Origin: Synechococcus sp. JA-3-3Ab | GTDB taxonomy: Bacteria > Cyanobacteriota > Cyanobacteriia > Thermostichales > Thermostichaceae | Reading direction: 5' to 3' | NCBI RefSeq assembly: GCF_000013205.1 | Contig: NC_007775.1 | Location: forward strand, 310,001 to 374,000 | DNA: 64,000 nucleotides | Part shown: one piece after another, positions 35,511-46,944 of the stretch | Position numbering within the stretch: position 1 is the stretch's first letter | Layout: every line of letters begins with the position of its first letter | The notes under the pieces: generated by a model | Database searches by the model: none | What the model was told of the DNA's origin: nothing | The model's input: the letters and a program-made list of their open reading frames with translations, nothing else | Position numbers and translations under genes: made by a program

Positions 35511-36445
35511 ATGAGAACCGCTTACCAGTACCGCTTGCGCCCCACTGCTAGCCAAGTCGCCCTGATGGGTGAGTGGCTGGAGCTGCTGCGTAAGCAGTAC
35601 AACTATCGCCTGGCGGAGCGCTTCCGCTGGTGGGAGCAGAATCGCTGCAATATCCATGCCTGCTCCTTGACAGTCTGCCATCTGCCTGTGTTGAAAGACA
35701 AGCCCACCTTCGACTCCCAGAAACGAGACTTGGTAAACACAAAGGCTCTCTTCCCCGAATACCAAGCGATTCATTCCCAGGTGCTCCAAGACTGCCTACA
35801 GCGGGTACAAAGGGCCTTTGACCGATGGCTAAAAGGTGACCGCAACGGCAAAAGGGCAGGCAGGCCCAGGTTTAAGGGAGTAGGGCGGTATCGCTCCTTC
35901 ACCTTCCCTCAGATGAAGCAGGACTGCATTCGAGGGCAGTTTATCCATCTGCCCAAGGTTGGGCCGGTCAAGCTGGTCCAACACCGCCCTTTGCCCGACG
36001 GTTTTACAAAGTAGCCAACCAGCGCAAAGATTTTCACTACAAGATGGCAAAGAAGTTGTTAAGTAAGGGGAAGCACATTGCTCATGAGGCGCTTACTATT
36101 AGGGGTCTGGCTAGAAGCAGACTAGCCAAATCTGTTGATGATGCTGGGTGGGGTGAGTTCCTGCAAATTTTGGCAGCCAAGGCTGAAAGAGCTGGGCTGT
36201 TGACGATTGCAGGGGATCCCCGCGGCAGCAGTCAAGGGTGCTCGGGGTGTGGTCGTGAGGTGCCCAAAGAGCTGCATGAGCGGTGGCACGATTGTCCGCA
36301 CTGTGGGTTGAGGATTGGCAGGGATCACAGCTCGGCGAGGGTCATCAAATCCAGAGCGGTGGGGCGTCCCGTTCTTCAAGCTCAGGAAATGTCCTGCCAT
36401 TGGGCAGGAGTCACTGGGAAGCCTGCACTCTATGCGTCAGCATAA
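35511..36445 (+). pseudogene. tnpB relic (IS200/IS605-type) with catalytic centre deleted
   Basis: The first part (35511-36014) encodes a TnpB N-terminus: MRTAYQYRLRPTASQVALMG, LFPEYQAIHSQVLQDCLQRV, RAGRPRFKG and FIHLPKVGPVKLVQHRPLPD, then a stop. About 20 bases on, another frame resumes with VANQRKDFHYK, LTIRGLARSRLAKSVDDAGW and the zinc finger CSGCGREV to WHDCPHCGLRIGRDHSSA. The segment expected between, which carries the first RuvC Asp, is missing, so the protein cannot cut DNA. No tnpA is nearby. Confidence 0.85.
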
Positions 36446-36458
36446 GTGCGGGAGTACG

Positions 36459-37148
36459 TCACCTCTCCAGATCCGGATCCTCGCCCAAAGCCCGCAACCT
36501 TGCTGCCAGACGCTCGGCCCGCTGGCGTTCCTGTTCGGCTCGTTGGCGTTCCAGCTCGGCCCGCTCATCTCCCGTCAAAAGCAACTGCCCTTTGGCATCG
36601 CACCAGCGCAGCCAGCGGGCTTGTTTCCCCTCGAAAACTCCGTCCCACAGCCTCAGGCCCAGCTCCACCTGTTCCAGCCAGGTCTCGGTCATTTCCGCAT
36701 AGTGGCGGCCCCGCAGCTCAAAAAGGCGCAGCTCCTCGGATCCCAGCTCGTGGTTGGGATCAAAAACCACGTAGTAGCTGACCCGCATCTGCTCGTAGCG
36801 GCTGAACTTGCCACCTAGCTCGTCGCCTTCGCGGTTGGAGACAATCTCGATCACCACATCCGGCGGCTTGTCAAATTGCCAGAGCAGATAGCACCGGTTC
36901 TGCTTCTCCCACCATTGTTCCGGCACCGTGACATCCAGGCTGAGAAAAACATCCGACACAATCGGGGGGCGACTGGGGGTTGTGTAGATCCCGACATTGG
37001 CTGCTGCCAGGAAGGTTTTGTGGGGCAGAGAGCTGTAGAGCGAGCCAGTCAGGAGGCGCTGTTGCTTTTCAGAGGCAAAGTTATCCGCCGGGGTATCGTC
37101 CTCAGTGACCAGATCAGCGACATCGGGCAGCAGCAGTTCAGTATCCAT
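36459..37148 (-). CDS. Uma2-family (DUF820) endonuclease-like protein, copy 1
   Basis: 229 residues. The PD-(D/E)XK-like core [20 protein letters not shown] and the preceding FLAAANVGIY.. PPIVSDVFLSLDV are typical of Uma2/DUF820 proteins, which are very abundant in cyanobacteria and often linked to mobile DNA. The C-terminus is a charged coiled coil ([18 protein letters not shown]). Start ATG at 37148. Biological role unknown. Closest relative in the window is the protein at 42271-43059. Confidence 0.8.
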   Translation of the reverse strand: MDTELLLPDVADLVTEDDTPADNFASEKQQRLLTGSLYSSLPHKTFLAAANVGIYTTPSRPPIVSDVFLSLDVTVPEQWWEKQNRCYLLWQFDKPPDVVIEIVSNREGDELGGKFSRYEQMRVSYYVVFDPNHELGSEELRLFELRGRHYAEMTETWLEQVELGLRLWDGVFEGKQARWLRWCDAKGQLLLTGDERAELERQRAEQERQRAERLAARLRALGEDPDLER

Positions 37149-37299
37149 GGGCAAAGGCAGTCGGGGATGTCGACATCTTCGCCGTTTCCCCTACTTTTTG
37201 CCGCAGAGGACAAGGGCGGCAAAGCTGGCCGCTCTCCAGAAGGGATCCCGCCCGCAGAATGGGGTATCACGGCAAAAGGGCTCTCTTTGAGGAGGAACC

Positions 37300-38421
37300 T
37301 TGAACTGCGACGTTTTGGTGATCGGCTGTGGGGTGGTGGGCTGTGCCATCGCCTACGAATTGGCCACAGCAGGGCTATCGGTGGTTGGGATCGACGCCAG
37401 GGATCCGGCCTCAGGCGCCACCGGGGCCTCGTTGGGGGTGTTGATGGGGATCTGCAGCCGCCAGCCAGATGGGGAGGTGGTGCAGTTGCGCCTGAAAAGC
37501 CTGGAGCAGTTCGATCCCCTGATTGCGCGGCTGGAAGCCGACTTGGGTCGGACTTTGCCCGTCAATCGGCACGGCATCCTCAAGCTCCTCCGGGAGGAGG
37601 AAGTGGACGCTTGGCAAGCAACCCTGGCGGCTCGCCGGCAAGCAGGTTACCGCCTGGAGTTTCTCAGCCCTGGCGAAGTGGGATCCCTGCAGCCAGGTTT
37701 GCGCAGCGACCTGGGGGGAGCCCTCTACTCTCCCCAAGATCGGCAGATCCAACCCCGCCTCCTTACGCAGGCGCTTGTGGAAGCAGCCCAACGCAGAGGC
37801 TGCCGCTTCTTCTTCCATCAGCCGGTTCAGAAGATGCAGCGCAGCCCGGATCCTCCCTTTCGCCTACAGGCAGTTTATACGCCAGCCTTCGCCTTCTCGG
37901 CAGGCCATGTCGTTCTCGCTGCCGGCCTGGACAGCTCCCCTCTGGCCGAGGAGCTGGGCTTGCGGATCCCTCTGCAGGCGGTCAAAGGCCAGGCTCTGCG
38001 GGTCAAAGCGGCGGGGATCCCCCTGGGGCCGGTGGTCAGCGACGAGGATCTGCATCTGGTCCCCCTGGGGGATGGATCCCTGTGGGTGGGGGCAACCGTG
38101 GAGTTTCAGGCCCCCCATCCCCAGCCGACGCTGCTGGCCTTACAGGATCTGCTGGCCCACGCCATCGGCATCTGCCCGGCCCTAGCCGAAGCCACCCTGC
38201 TGGAGCACTGGGCCGGCCATCGACCCCGACCGCTGGGGCAGCGCGCCCCCATTCTGGGGCCGGCTCCCGGCTATGTCAATCTTTTGGTTGCCACCGGCCA
38301 CTACCGCAATGGAGTGTTGCTGGCCCCGATTAGCGCCGCCATCCTGAGGGATTTGGTGCTGAAAGGGGAAACAGCCCTGTGCGATCTAAGCGCTTTTGCC
38401 CCAAGACCTAAACAGGGCTGA
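37300..38421 (+). CDS. FAD-dependent glycine/D-amino-acid oxidase family protein
   Basis: 373 residues from a TTG at 37300, supported by GAGGAGG 4 bases upstream. DVLVIGCGVVGCAIAYELA is the FAD fingerprint; ATGASLGVLMG and the C-terminal LLVATGHYRNGVLLAPISA are typical of the DAO family, closest in pattern to glycine oxidase (ThiO). ThiO would feed thiazole synthesis for thiamine, but no thi gene is adjacent, so the substrate is open. Its 5' end faces the divergent Uma2 gene. Confidence 0.78.
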   Translation: MNCDVLVIGCGVVGCAIAYELATAGLSVVGIDARDPASGATGASLGVLMGICSRQPDGEVVQLRLKSLEQFDPLIARLEADLGRTLPVNRHGILKLLREEEVDAWQATLAARRQAGYRLEFLSPGEVGSLQPGLRSDLGGALYSPQDRQIQPRLLTQALVEAAQRRGCRFFFHQPVQKMQRSPDPPFRLQAVYTPAFAFSAGHVVLAAGLDSSPLAEELGLRIPLQAVKGQALRVKAAGIPLGPVVSDEDLHLVPLGDGSLWVGATVEFQAPHPQPTLLALQDLLAHAIGICPALAEATLLEHWAGHRPRPLGQRAPILGPAPGYVNLLVATGHYRNGVLLAPISAAILRDLVLKGETALCDLSAFAPRPKQG

Positions 38422-38528
38422 GCTGGCCTATCCACTGAGGTAGCAAGACTTATGTCAGAATAGAAGGTTGCCCGGCTCAGGCCGGGCCAGTGTGTGATCT
38501 GTCGAGTCCTGCAAAGGAGAAAAGAGCC

Positions 38529-38828
38529 TTGCCGAAATTTGCCCTGAAAGCCCTCTGGCTGGAAAACGATTTGGCCATCGCCGTGGATCAGGTGGTGGCC
38601 AAAAACCGCAGCCCCCTCACCCGCTACTTTTTCTGGCCGCGGGATGACGCCTGGGAACAGCTCAAAGCCGAGCTGGAGAGCAAAACTTGGATCAGCGAGG
38701 AAGATCGCATCACTCTACTCAACCAAGCCACTGAACTGATCAACTACTGGCAAAACGGCGGACGCGAGCGCCCCATCAGCGAAGCCCAAGCCCAGTTCCC
38801 CGACATCCTCATCGGCGGCAACGCCTAG
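38529..38828 (+). CDS. ycf65: Ribosomal protein PSRP-3 / Ycf65
   Basis: 99 residues. [39 protein letters not shown], and [20 protein letters not shown] are the conserved Ycf65 sequence found in cyanobacteria and chloroplast 30S subunits. The TTG at 38529 is favoured: AGGAG lies about 9 bases before it and conservation starts at LPKF. A GTG at 38490 is the alternative. Confidence 0.9.
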   Translation: MPKFALKALWLENDLAIAVDQVVAKNRSPLTRYFFWPRDDAWEQLKAELESKTWISEEDRITLLNQATELINYWQNGGRERPISEAQAQFPDILIGGNA

Positions 38829-38872
38829 CTCTCCCCTCCCCGCCGAGGCCGCGACTCCAAACCCAACCCATC

Positions 38873-40660
<1,788 letters not shown>

Positions 40661-40697
40661 CTCCCCTAAACCATGCCCTTGTGGCCTAGGCCCCTAT

Positions 40698-42224
40698 TCA
40701 GGGGCTTTCTCCCGTCTCCGGTCGCAGCAGGGGGAAGGCGATGACATCGCGGATGCTGGCAGCGTCGCACAGCAGCATCGCCAGACGGTCGATGCCGATG
40801 CCCAGGCCACCGGTGGGGGGAAGGCCGTACTCCAGGGCAGTGAGGAAGTCTTCGTCCAAAAAGTGGGCCTCTTCGTCTCCGGCTGCCTTCAGGGCCGCCT
40901 GGGCCTCCAGCCGCTGCCGCTGATCCACCGGGTCGGTCAGCTCCGAGTAGGCGTTGGCCGTCTCCCGCCCGACGATAAACAGCTCGAAGCGCTCCGCCAA
41001 CCCCGGCTTGCTGCGGTGGGGCTTGGTGAGCGGACACACCTCCAGGGGATAGTCGAGAACAAAGGTCGGCTGGCGCAGGCGGCTCTCGCAGCAGTGCTCG
41101 AAGGCTTTGACCAACAGCTTGCCAGGGGAGTCGTGGGGGGAGAGATCGGGGATCCCCTGCTGGGCCAGGGCGGGCAAGAGCTCGGCGGTGGATCCCTTTT
41201 CCACGTCGATGAAGATGCCGGTGGCCTCCTCCACCAACTCCTGGATCGTTACCCGCCGCCAGGGTGGGGTGAGGTCAATGGTCTCCCCTTGGTAAGTAAT
41301 TTGCAGGGATCCCCGCACTGCCAGGGCGGCGTTGCAGACCAGGGCTTCGGTCAGCTCCATCATCGTGTGGTAGTCGGCAAAGGCTTGGTAGGCCTCCAGC
41401 GAGGTAAACTCCGGGTTGTGGCGGGTGGAGATGCCCTCGTTGCGAAAGACTCGCCCAATTTCGTACACCCGCTCGATCCCGCCCACCACCAGCCGCTTCA
41501 GGTGCAGCTCGGTGGCAATGCGCAAGTAGAGATCTAGATCCAGGGCGTTGTGGTGGGTGATGAAGGGACGCGCCTCCGCCCCGCCGGGGATCACCTGCAG
41601 CACCGGCGTCTCGATCTCCACAAAGCCCCGCTCCTCCAGGGTCTGCCGCAGGGAGCGGACGATCTTGGCCCGGTCGAGCAAGGTTTGCTTGACCTCGGGG
41701 TTGACGATGAGGTCAACGTAGCGCTGGCGGTAGCGTTTCTCCACATCCCGTAGGCCGTGCCACTTATCGGGCAGGGGCAGCAGGGCCTTGGTCAGCACCT
41801 GGTACTCGTCCACCCGCACCGACAGCTCCCCTTTCTCGGTGCGCTTGAGACAGCCCTTGGCCCCCAGCCAATCGCCCACGTCAAGCAGCTTGTCCAGGTT
41901 CTTGAAGGCCAGCTCCCCCATGTGCTGCGTCAGCCGTTGCTTTTCCAGGTAGAGCTGGATGGTGCCAGAGCGATCCTGCAGGGTAAAGAAGGCCAGTTTG
42001 CCCATGACCCGCCGCGCCCGGATCCGCCCGGCCACCGCCACCTGCACATCCTCCCGCTCGGCGCCGGGCTCGAGATCGGCAAATTGCGCCTGCAACTCGG
42101 CAGCCAAGTGGGTAACCGGGAAAGAATAGGCGTAGGGCAGGATCCCTTGCTCCTGCAGGTGGCGGGCCTTTTCCAGGCGGGCGGCCCGTTGGGCAGCTTC
42201 GCTGCTGCTGGGGAGAGTGGACAT
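40698..42224 (-). CDS. lysS: Lysine--tRNA ligase, class II
   Basis: 508 residues. N-terminal OB-fold anticodon domain ([20 protein letters not shown]), class II motif 1 region, motif 2 [20 protein letters not shown], and motif 3 [12 protein letters not shown]. Normal bacterial length. A Uma2 gene lies 46 bases upstream on the same strand. Converges on groEL; a short GCCCC/GGGGC hairpin at 40690-40705 sits between the two stops. Confidence 0.96.
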   Translation of the reverse strand: MSTLPSSSEAAQRAARLEKARHLQEQGILPYAYSFPVTHLAAELQAQFADLEPGAEREDVQVAVAGRIRARRVMGKLAFFTLQDRSGTIQLYLEKQRLTQHMGELAFKNLDKLLDVGDWLGAKGCLKRTEKGELSVRVDEYQVLTKALLPLPDKWHGLRDVEKRYRQRYVDLIVNPEVKQTLLDRAKIVRSLRQTLEERGFVEIETPVLQVIPGGAEARPFITHHNALDLDLYLRIATELHLKRLVVGGIERVYEIGRVFRNEGISTRHNPEFTSLEAYQAFADYHTMMELTEALVCNAALAVRGSLQITYQGETIDLTPPWRRVTIQELVEEATGIFIDVEKGSTAELLPALAQQGIPDLSPHDSPGKLLVKAFEHCCESRLRQPTFVLDYPLEVCPLTKPHRSKPGLAERFELFIVGRETANAYSELTDPVDQRQRLEAQAALKAAGDEEAHFLDEDFLTALEYGLPPTGGLGIGIDRLAMLLCDAASIRDVIAFPLLRPETGESP

Positions 42225-42270
42225 AGGGGTAAAAGGGATAGAGGATTTCAGGGACGGACGGGATCCTTTT

Positions 42271-43059
42271 TTACGCTTCCAGCGGCGCGATCCCGTGGGA
42301 ACGCAGCAGCTCCAAAAGTCTTTCGGCCCGTTGGCGTTCTCTTTCAGCCCGTTGGCGCTCTCTCTCGGCCCGCTGCTGCTCTAGGGCGGCCTTTTCGTCG
42401 CCGGTGGGTAAAACTTGGCCCTCTCGGTCACACCAGCGCAGCCATTCCGTGTTGACGCCCTCGAAGGATCCCTGCCAGAGGGTCAAGCCCAGGCCAATCT
42501 CCTCCAGCCAGGTGGAATCGAAGGGAACCAACTCTCCCCCCCGCCGCTGAAAAAGAACCAGTGGGGATCCCTGCAGCTCCCGCAGTTGCCGCAAAGGATC
42601 GTAAACCCCGTAGTAGCCCACGCCGGCGCGGGCGTAGTCCCTGAGTTTGCGGCCCAGCTCTTCTCCCTCGCGGTTGGAGACAATCTCAATGACCACGTCG
42701 GGAGGCTTGCCCATCTCCCAGACAAAGTAGGTGCGATCTTCCTTGCGCTCGAAGCTGGCGGGGGGAGCTACCTCCAGGCTGAGCATGACATCGGGCACGA
42801 GCGGCGGCTGCTTGAGGGCGTAGAACAGGCCGACGTTGGCCGTGGCCAGGAAGGGGATCGGCTCGCCGCTGTCTTTGGCTCTGGGCTGAAAGGAGGCGTA
42901 GAGGGCGCTCGTGAGCAGGCGCTGCAGCTTCTCCGAGTAGATGCTGTCCACAGGCTGGTCGTCCTCGATCACCAGGTCACTGATATCGGGTGGGGGCGGC
43001 GGTGGAAACTCCGCTGCCGGCGTCGAGGGCTTGAGGGGGCTAGAAGGTGCAGAAACCAT
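42271..43059 (-). CDS. Uma2-family (DUF820) endonuclease-like protein, copy 2
   Basis: 262 residues from the ATG at 43059. Same core as copy 1: [54 protein letters not shown] and [19 protein letters not shown], followed by a heptad tail made of repeated ERQRAER. A Pro-rich N-terminal stretch (PPPPPP) is specific to this copy. Role unknown. It may be co-transcribed with lysS. Confidence 0.8.
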   Translation of the reverse strand: MVSAPSSPLKPSTPAAEFPPPPPPDISDLVIEDDQPVDSIYSEKLQRLLTSALYASFQPRAKDSGEPIPFLATANVGLFYALKQPPLVPDVMLSLEVAPPASFERKEDRTYFVWEMGKPPDVVIEIVSNREGEELGRKLRDYARAGVGYYGVYDPLRQLRELQGSPLVLFQRRGGELVPFDSTWLEEIGLGLTLWQGSFEGVNTEWLRWCDREGQVLPTGDEKAALEQQRAERERQRAERERQRAERLLELLRSHGIAPLEA

Positions 43060-43303
43060 GATGCCGGGATCCTTTGCAGGGCCGCTGCTAGCGACTGCTC
43101 GGTTGTTGGTCAATCGAGCCGATATCGAACCATCTCGAGGGTAGCAAAGGTTTTGGGGAAAAAGGCGACCAGAGAGCTTCTCCAATCCACACCAGAGATA
43201 GAAGCCCAACCCTGGGCCGAGGGCCTGCCTCCTGGAGCGGGGCAAGAGACAAAAAATCCTGCCCGACCTCCTCAGCTTTGGCCGGATCCCTTTTGGAAAG
43301 CAG

Positions 43304-43378
43304 CTAGCGCTCCGCCTGGGCGTTCAAGCTGGAGACGATCAGGTACACCACGAAAAGAAACAGGGCTACCAACGCCAT
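43304..43378 (-). CDS. 24-residue single-span membrane peptide
   Basis: ATG at 43378 preceded by AAGGA at 8 bases; the product begins MALVALFLFVVYLIVSSLNA and ends QAER. One hydrophobic helix of about 17 residues with a short polar tail has the look of the tiny photosynthetic-complex subunits (PetL, PsbT, PsaM class), but I cannot match it to a named one. Supported by ribosome site, composition and isolation in an otherwise empty gap of about 490 bases. Confidence 0.45.
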   Translation of the reverse strand: MALVALFLFVVYLIVSSLNAQAER

Positions 43379-43547
43379 AGGTCGATCCTTAGGTCAGTCT
43401 CTTGCGCCAGGGTCTGTAGGATAGTGTGCCCATCCGGGCCGGGATCCGGTTGCTGTTGTCGCACAAACCTTTATTCTATGACATTTTCCCGTAGCTTGGT
43501 TCTTGGCGGAGCTCGACCGCCCAACTGGGCAAGTTGGGGATCCCTTC

Positions 43548-44966
43548 TCACTGGCCAGGCTCGGAGCTGGGCAGAGCCACCAGCAGAGCTTCCAACACCC
43601 GCTGCACCCGGCTCAAGCGCAGGCCAGAGTCGGCCAAAACGGGGCTGTTGGGGATGATGGCGTGGCGGAACCCCAGCTTGGCGGCTTCCTTGAGGCGCTG
43701 CTCCAACTGCGCCACCGGGCGCACCTGTCCCCCCAGGCCCACCTCGCCGATCAAGACCGTAAAGGGATCCACCTGGCGATCTCGGAAGCTGGCGGCCACG
43801 GCCACCGCCACCCCCAAGTCGGCAGCTGGCTCGGCCACCTGGATGCCGCCGGCGGAGGCAATGTAGGCGTCGTATTTGGAAAGCGGGATCCCCACCCGTT
43901 TTTCCAGCACCGCCAAGATCTGCAAAAAGCGGTTGAGCTCGATGCCGGTGGCGGTGCGGCGGGGGGAGCTGTAGCTGGTGGGGCTGACCAGGGCCTGCAC
44001 GTCCACCACCAAGGGGCGGGTGCCCTCACAGGCGACGATGGTGGCCGTTCCCGGCGTGGCCTGATCCCGGCTGCTCAAAAAAAGCTGCGAGGGATTGTCC
44101 ACCTCCACCAAGCCAGAGGCGGTCATCTCGAAAACGCCGATTTCCTGGGCCGCCCCAAAGCGGTTTTTGACGGCGCGCAGCAGGCGGTGGCTCTGAAAGC
44201 GATCCCCCTCAAAGTACAAGACGGTGTCCACCAGGTGCTCCAGCACCTTGGGCCCGGCCAGGGATCCATCTTTGGTAACATGGCCAACGATGAGCAGGGC
44301 CACCCCCAGTTTTTTGGCCACTCGCATCAAGAGGCCGGCGCATTCCCGCACCTGGGAAACGGATCCCGGCGCCGAGCTGAGCTGCCCCCAGAAGATAGCC
44401 TGGATGCTGTCGATGATCGCCACCTGGGGCTGTAGGGCCTGGATCTCGGCCACAATGGCCTCCAGGTCGGTTTCCGCCAATAGGTAGAGCTGCTCGCTTT
44501 CTATCCCCAGCCGCAAGGACTCCGTCCCGCTAATGCGAGCGGCGCGCAGCTTGATCTGCTGGGCCGATTCCTCCCCCGACACGTACAAGATGGGCCCCCG
44601 CTTGGCGAGATGCGCAGCAGTCTGCAGCAGCAGGGTGCTCTTGCCAATGCCTGGATCGCCGCCGATCAACACCAGGGATCCCGGCACGATGCCACCTCCC
44701 AACACCCGGTCGAACTCGCCGGAGCCAGAGGAGAGGCGGGGGTGGCTCTCCGAGGAGACTTGGGAGAGGGGAAGGGCCGACAGGGGCATCCCGTTGCCGC
44801 GGCTGCGCTGGGGAACGAGCCGCTGCGGTGGCCCAGACTTAGAAGAGGGGGCGACGACCACCTCCGTCAGCGTGTTCCAGGCGCCACAGTTGTCGCAGCG
44901 GCCCAAAAACTTGGGGTAGCGCTCGCCGCACTGGCTGCACTCCCAGACGGTTTTGGCCTTGGCCAT
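43548..44966 (-). CDS. radA: DNA repair protein RadA (Sms)
   Basis: 472 residues. N-terminal zinc finger CSQCGERYPKFLGRCDNC, Walker A GGDPGIGKSTLL, the RadA-specific VKNRFGAAQEIGVFEM, and a C-terminal Lon-protease-like domain (DLGVAVAVAASFRDR). It is a hexameric helicase that extends D-loops in recombination. Last gene of the trpB-AMMECR1-coaX-aroC-radA run, 52 bases after aroC. The ATG at 44966 is chosen because the zinc finger starts nine residues later. Confidence 0.95.
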   Translation of the reverse strand: MAKAKTVWECSQCGERYPKFLGRCDNCGAWNTLTEVVVAPSSKSGPPQRLVPQRSRGNGMPLSALPLSQVSSESHPRLSSGSGEFDRVLGGGIVPGSLVLIGGDPGIGKSTLLLQTAAHLAKRGPILYVSGEESAQQIKLRAARISGTESLRLGIESEQLYLLAETDLEAIVAEIQALQPQVAIIDSIQAIFWGQLSSAPGSVSQVRECAGLLMRVAKKLGVALLIVGHVTKDGSLAGPKVLEHLVDTVLYFEGDRFQSHRLLRAVKNRFGAAQEIGVFEMTASGLVEVDNPSQLFLSSRDQATPGTATIVACEGTRPLVVDVQALVSPTSYSSPRRTATGIELNRFLQILAVLEKRVGIPLSKYDAYIASAGGIQVAEPAADLGVAVAVAASFRDRQVDPFTVLIGEVGLGGQVRPVAQLEQRLKEAAKLGFRHAIIPNSPVLADSGLRLSRVQRVLEALLVALPSSEPGQ

Positions 44967-45018
44967 GAACAGGGATCCCGCCTCTTTCTTAGGATACAAG
45001 GACTCCGACCGGCTGCCG

Positions 45019-46155
45019 CTAGCTGTGGGGCAGGGGAACGGCGGGAATGGGCACCTCTGGCAAGGCCAGGGATCGGCACTGGGCGTGGTGGCGCAGCAGA
45101 TGGTCACAGAGCACCAAAGCCACCATCGCCTCCACCATCGGCACCGCCCGCGGCAGCACGCAGGGATCGTGGCGCCCCCGCGCCGCCAAAACCGTCTCCT
45201 GCCCGTCGAGGGTGACGGTGCTTTGGGGCTGGCGAATGGTGGCGGTGGGCTTGAAGGCCACCCGCAGGACGATGTCTTCCCCGTTGCTGATGCCCCCCTG
45301 GATGCCGCCGGAGCGGTTGCTGCGGGTGCGCCAGCCGCTGGGGGTCATGTAGAACTCGTCGTTGTGCTGCTTGCCCGTCAGGTAGGTGCCGGCAAACCCC
45401 GAACCGATCTCAAACCCCTTGCTGGCCGGCAGCGACATCACCGCCTTGGCCAGGTCGGCCTCCAATTTGTCGAACACCGGGCAGCCCAGCCCGCGGGGCA
45501 CATTGCGGGCCACACATTCCACCACTCCCCCGAGAGAATCTCCTTCCCGCGCCGCTGCTTCAATTTTTTCAATCATCGCCGCCGCCGCGGCTGGATCGGG
45601 GCAGCGGACGATGTTGGCTTCCACCTGCTCCGCCGTCACGGAGCTGGGATCCACCTGGGCCTCTACGTCTTGGACCCGCTGCACATAGGCCAGGATCTCT
45701 ACCCCTGCTGCCAGGCGCAGGATCTTCTTGGCGATGGCCCCGGCGGCCACCCGGCCAATGGTCTCCCGCGCCGAGGCCCGCCCTCCCCCCTGCCAGTTGC
45801 GGATGCCGTACTTGGCCTGGTAGGTGGCATCGGCATGGGAAGGGCGGAAGGTGGTGGCCATCTCGCTGTAATCCTGGGGGCGGGCGTCCTGGTTGCGCAC
45901 CAGGATGTGGATGGGGGTGCCGAGGGTAAAGCCTTGGAAAACCCCGGAGAGGATCTGGCAGCGATCCGCCTCCTGGCGCGGCGTGGTGATGTGGCTCTGG
46001 CCGGGACGGCGCCGATCCAGCTCCGCCTGGATGTCGGCCTCGCTCAAGGGCAGCCGCGGCGGGCAGCCGTCCACCACCACCCCCACCGCCCCCCCGTGGG
46101 ACTCGCCGTAGGTGGTGACGCAAAACAAGACGCCGAAGGAGTTGCCGTTGGCCAT
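45019..46155 (-). CDS. aroC: Chorismate synthase
   Basis: 378 residues. [20 protein letters not shown] with [13 protein letters not shown], the FMN/substrate loop [20 protein letters not shown], and [17 protein letters not shown]. Makes chorismate from EPSP with reduced FMN, the branch point for Trp, Tyr, Phe, and quinones. It shares the run with trpB, so aromatic synthesis genes are loosely grouped. Confidence 0.96.
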   Translation of the reverse strand: MANGNSFGVLFCVTTYGESHGGAVGVVVDGCPPRLPLSEADIQAELDRRRPGQSHITTPRQEADRCQILSGVFQGFTLGTPIHILVRNQDARPQDYSEMATTFRPSHADATYQAKYGIRNWQGGGRASARETIGRVAAGAIAKKILRLAAGVEILAYVQRVQDVEAQVDPSSVTAEQVEANIVRCPDPAAAAAMIEKIEAAAREGDSLGGVVECVARNVPRGLGCPVFDKLEADLAKAVMSLPASKGFEIGSGFAGTYLTGKQHNDEFYMTPSGWRTRSNRSGGIQGGISNGEDIVLRVAFKPTATIRQPQSTVTLDGQETVLAARGRHDPCVLPRAVPMVEAMVALVLCDHLLRHHAQCRSLALPEVPIPAVPLPHS

Positions 46156-46209
46156 GGGATCCCTGAGCAAGAAGCTGCCCGCTCGCAGGCGGCTGGGAGA
46201 GACTGTCTT

Positions 46210-46944
46210 CTATTCTGCACCAGAAGGCTTGCGGACGACGCGGTGCAACTGACGGCAGCCGGCAATCCCCCGCAACACCAGGTGGGGATCCCAGCGCAGC
46301 TCTGCGTCAAGGGGCCGCAGGTGGGGGTAGAGTAGCTCGCCATCGCCGCCGGTTACTAGCAGCGGGCCTTGGGGAAAGCGGCGGCGCCAGTCGGCCAGAA
46401 AATCCCGCAAGCCGGCCAGCAGGGTATGAAGAATGCCGCTGCGGATGGCGGCCCCAGTGTTCCTGGCCCAGCGGGGGGGTATGGGAGCGCCGGGATCCCA
46501 CTCCACTTTGGGCAGCCGGGCGGTGTGGTCGGCCAGCGCCTGCGCCTGCAACCCCAGGCCGGGCAGGATCGCTCCTCCCACCAGGGATCCCTCGGCGTCA
46601 GCTCCCGTCAGGGTCAAGGCGGTGCCGGCGTCGATGACCAAGCAGGGCCAGCCGTAGCGGATCCCGGCGGCCCACAGAGCTAGTGCCCGATCCAGCCCCA
46701 GGCTTGGGTAGGGATCCCGCAGCGGCACCTGGGAGAGCTCAAGGCAATGCACCCAGGGGGATCGGGGCGGCAAAGGGGCAGAGCCAACGGCAGCTAGCCA
46801 CAGCTCCGTCTCTTCTGGCCAGGATAGGGGTTGGTGGGCGGGAAACTGCTCCACCTTCACCAAGCTCTCGCCAGCAAACCAGCCCCAGCGCACGTGGGTG
46901 TTGCCCACCACGGCGGCCAGCCACCGCTCTGCCTCAGAACTCAT
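46210..46944 (-). CDS. coaX: Type III pantothenate kinase
   Basis: 244 residues. N-terminal ATP site VVGNTHVRWGWF (the family D.GN.(N/R) motif with Val in place of Asp), then CLVIDAGTALTLTGAD, GGAILPGLGLQAQAL and LLVTGGDGELL. Starts CoA synthesis. The missing first-motif Asp is noteworthy because that residue usually helps bind magnesium or potassium and phosphate. Start overlaps the preceding AMMECR1 gene by 11 bases. Confidence 0.88.
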   Translation of the reverse strand: MSSEAERWLAAVVGNTHVRWGWFAGESLVKVEQFPAHQPLSWPEETELWLAAVGSAPLPPRSPWVHCLELSQVPLRDPYPSLGLDRALALWAAGIRYGWPCLVIDAGTALTLTGADAEGSLVGGAILPGLGLQAQALADHTARLPKVEWDPGAPIPPRWARNTGAAIRSGILHTLLAGLRDFLADWRRRFPQGPLLVTGGDGELLYPHLRPLDAELRWDPHLVLRGIAGCRQLHRVVRKPSGAE

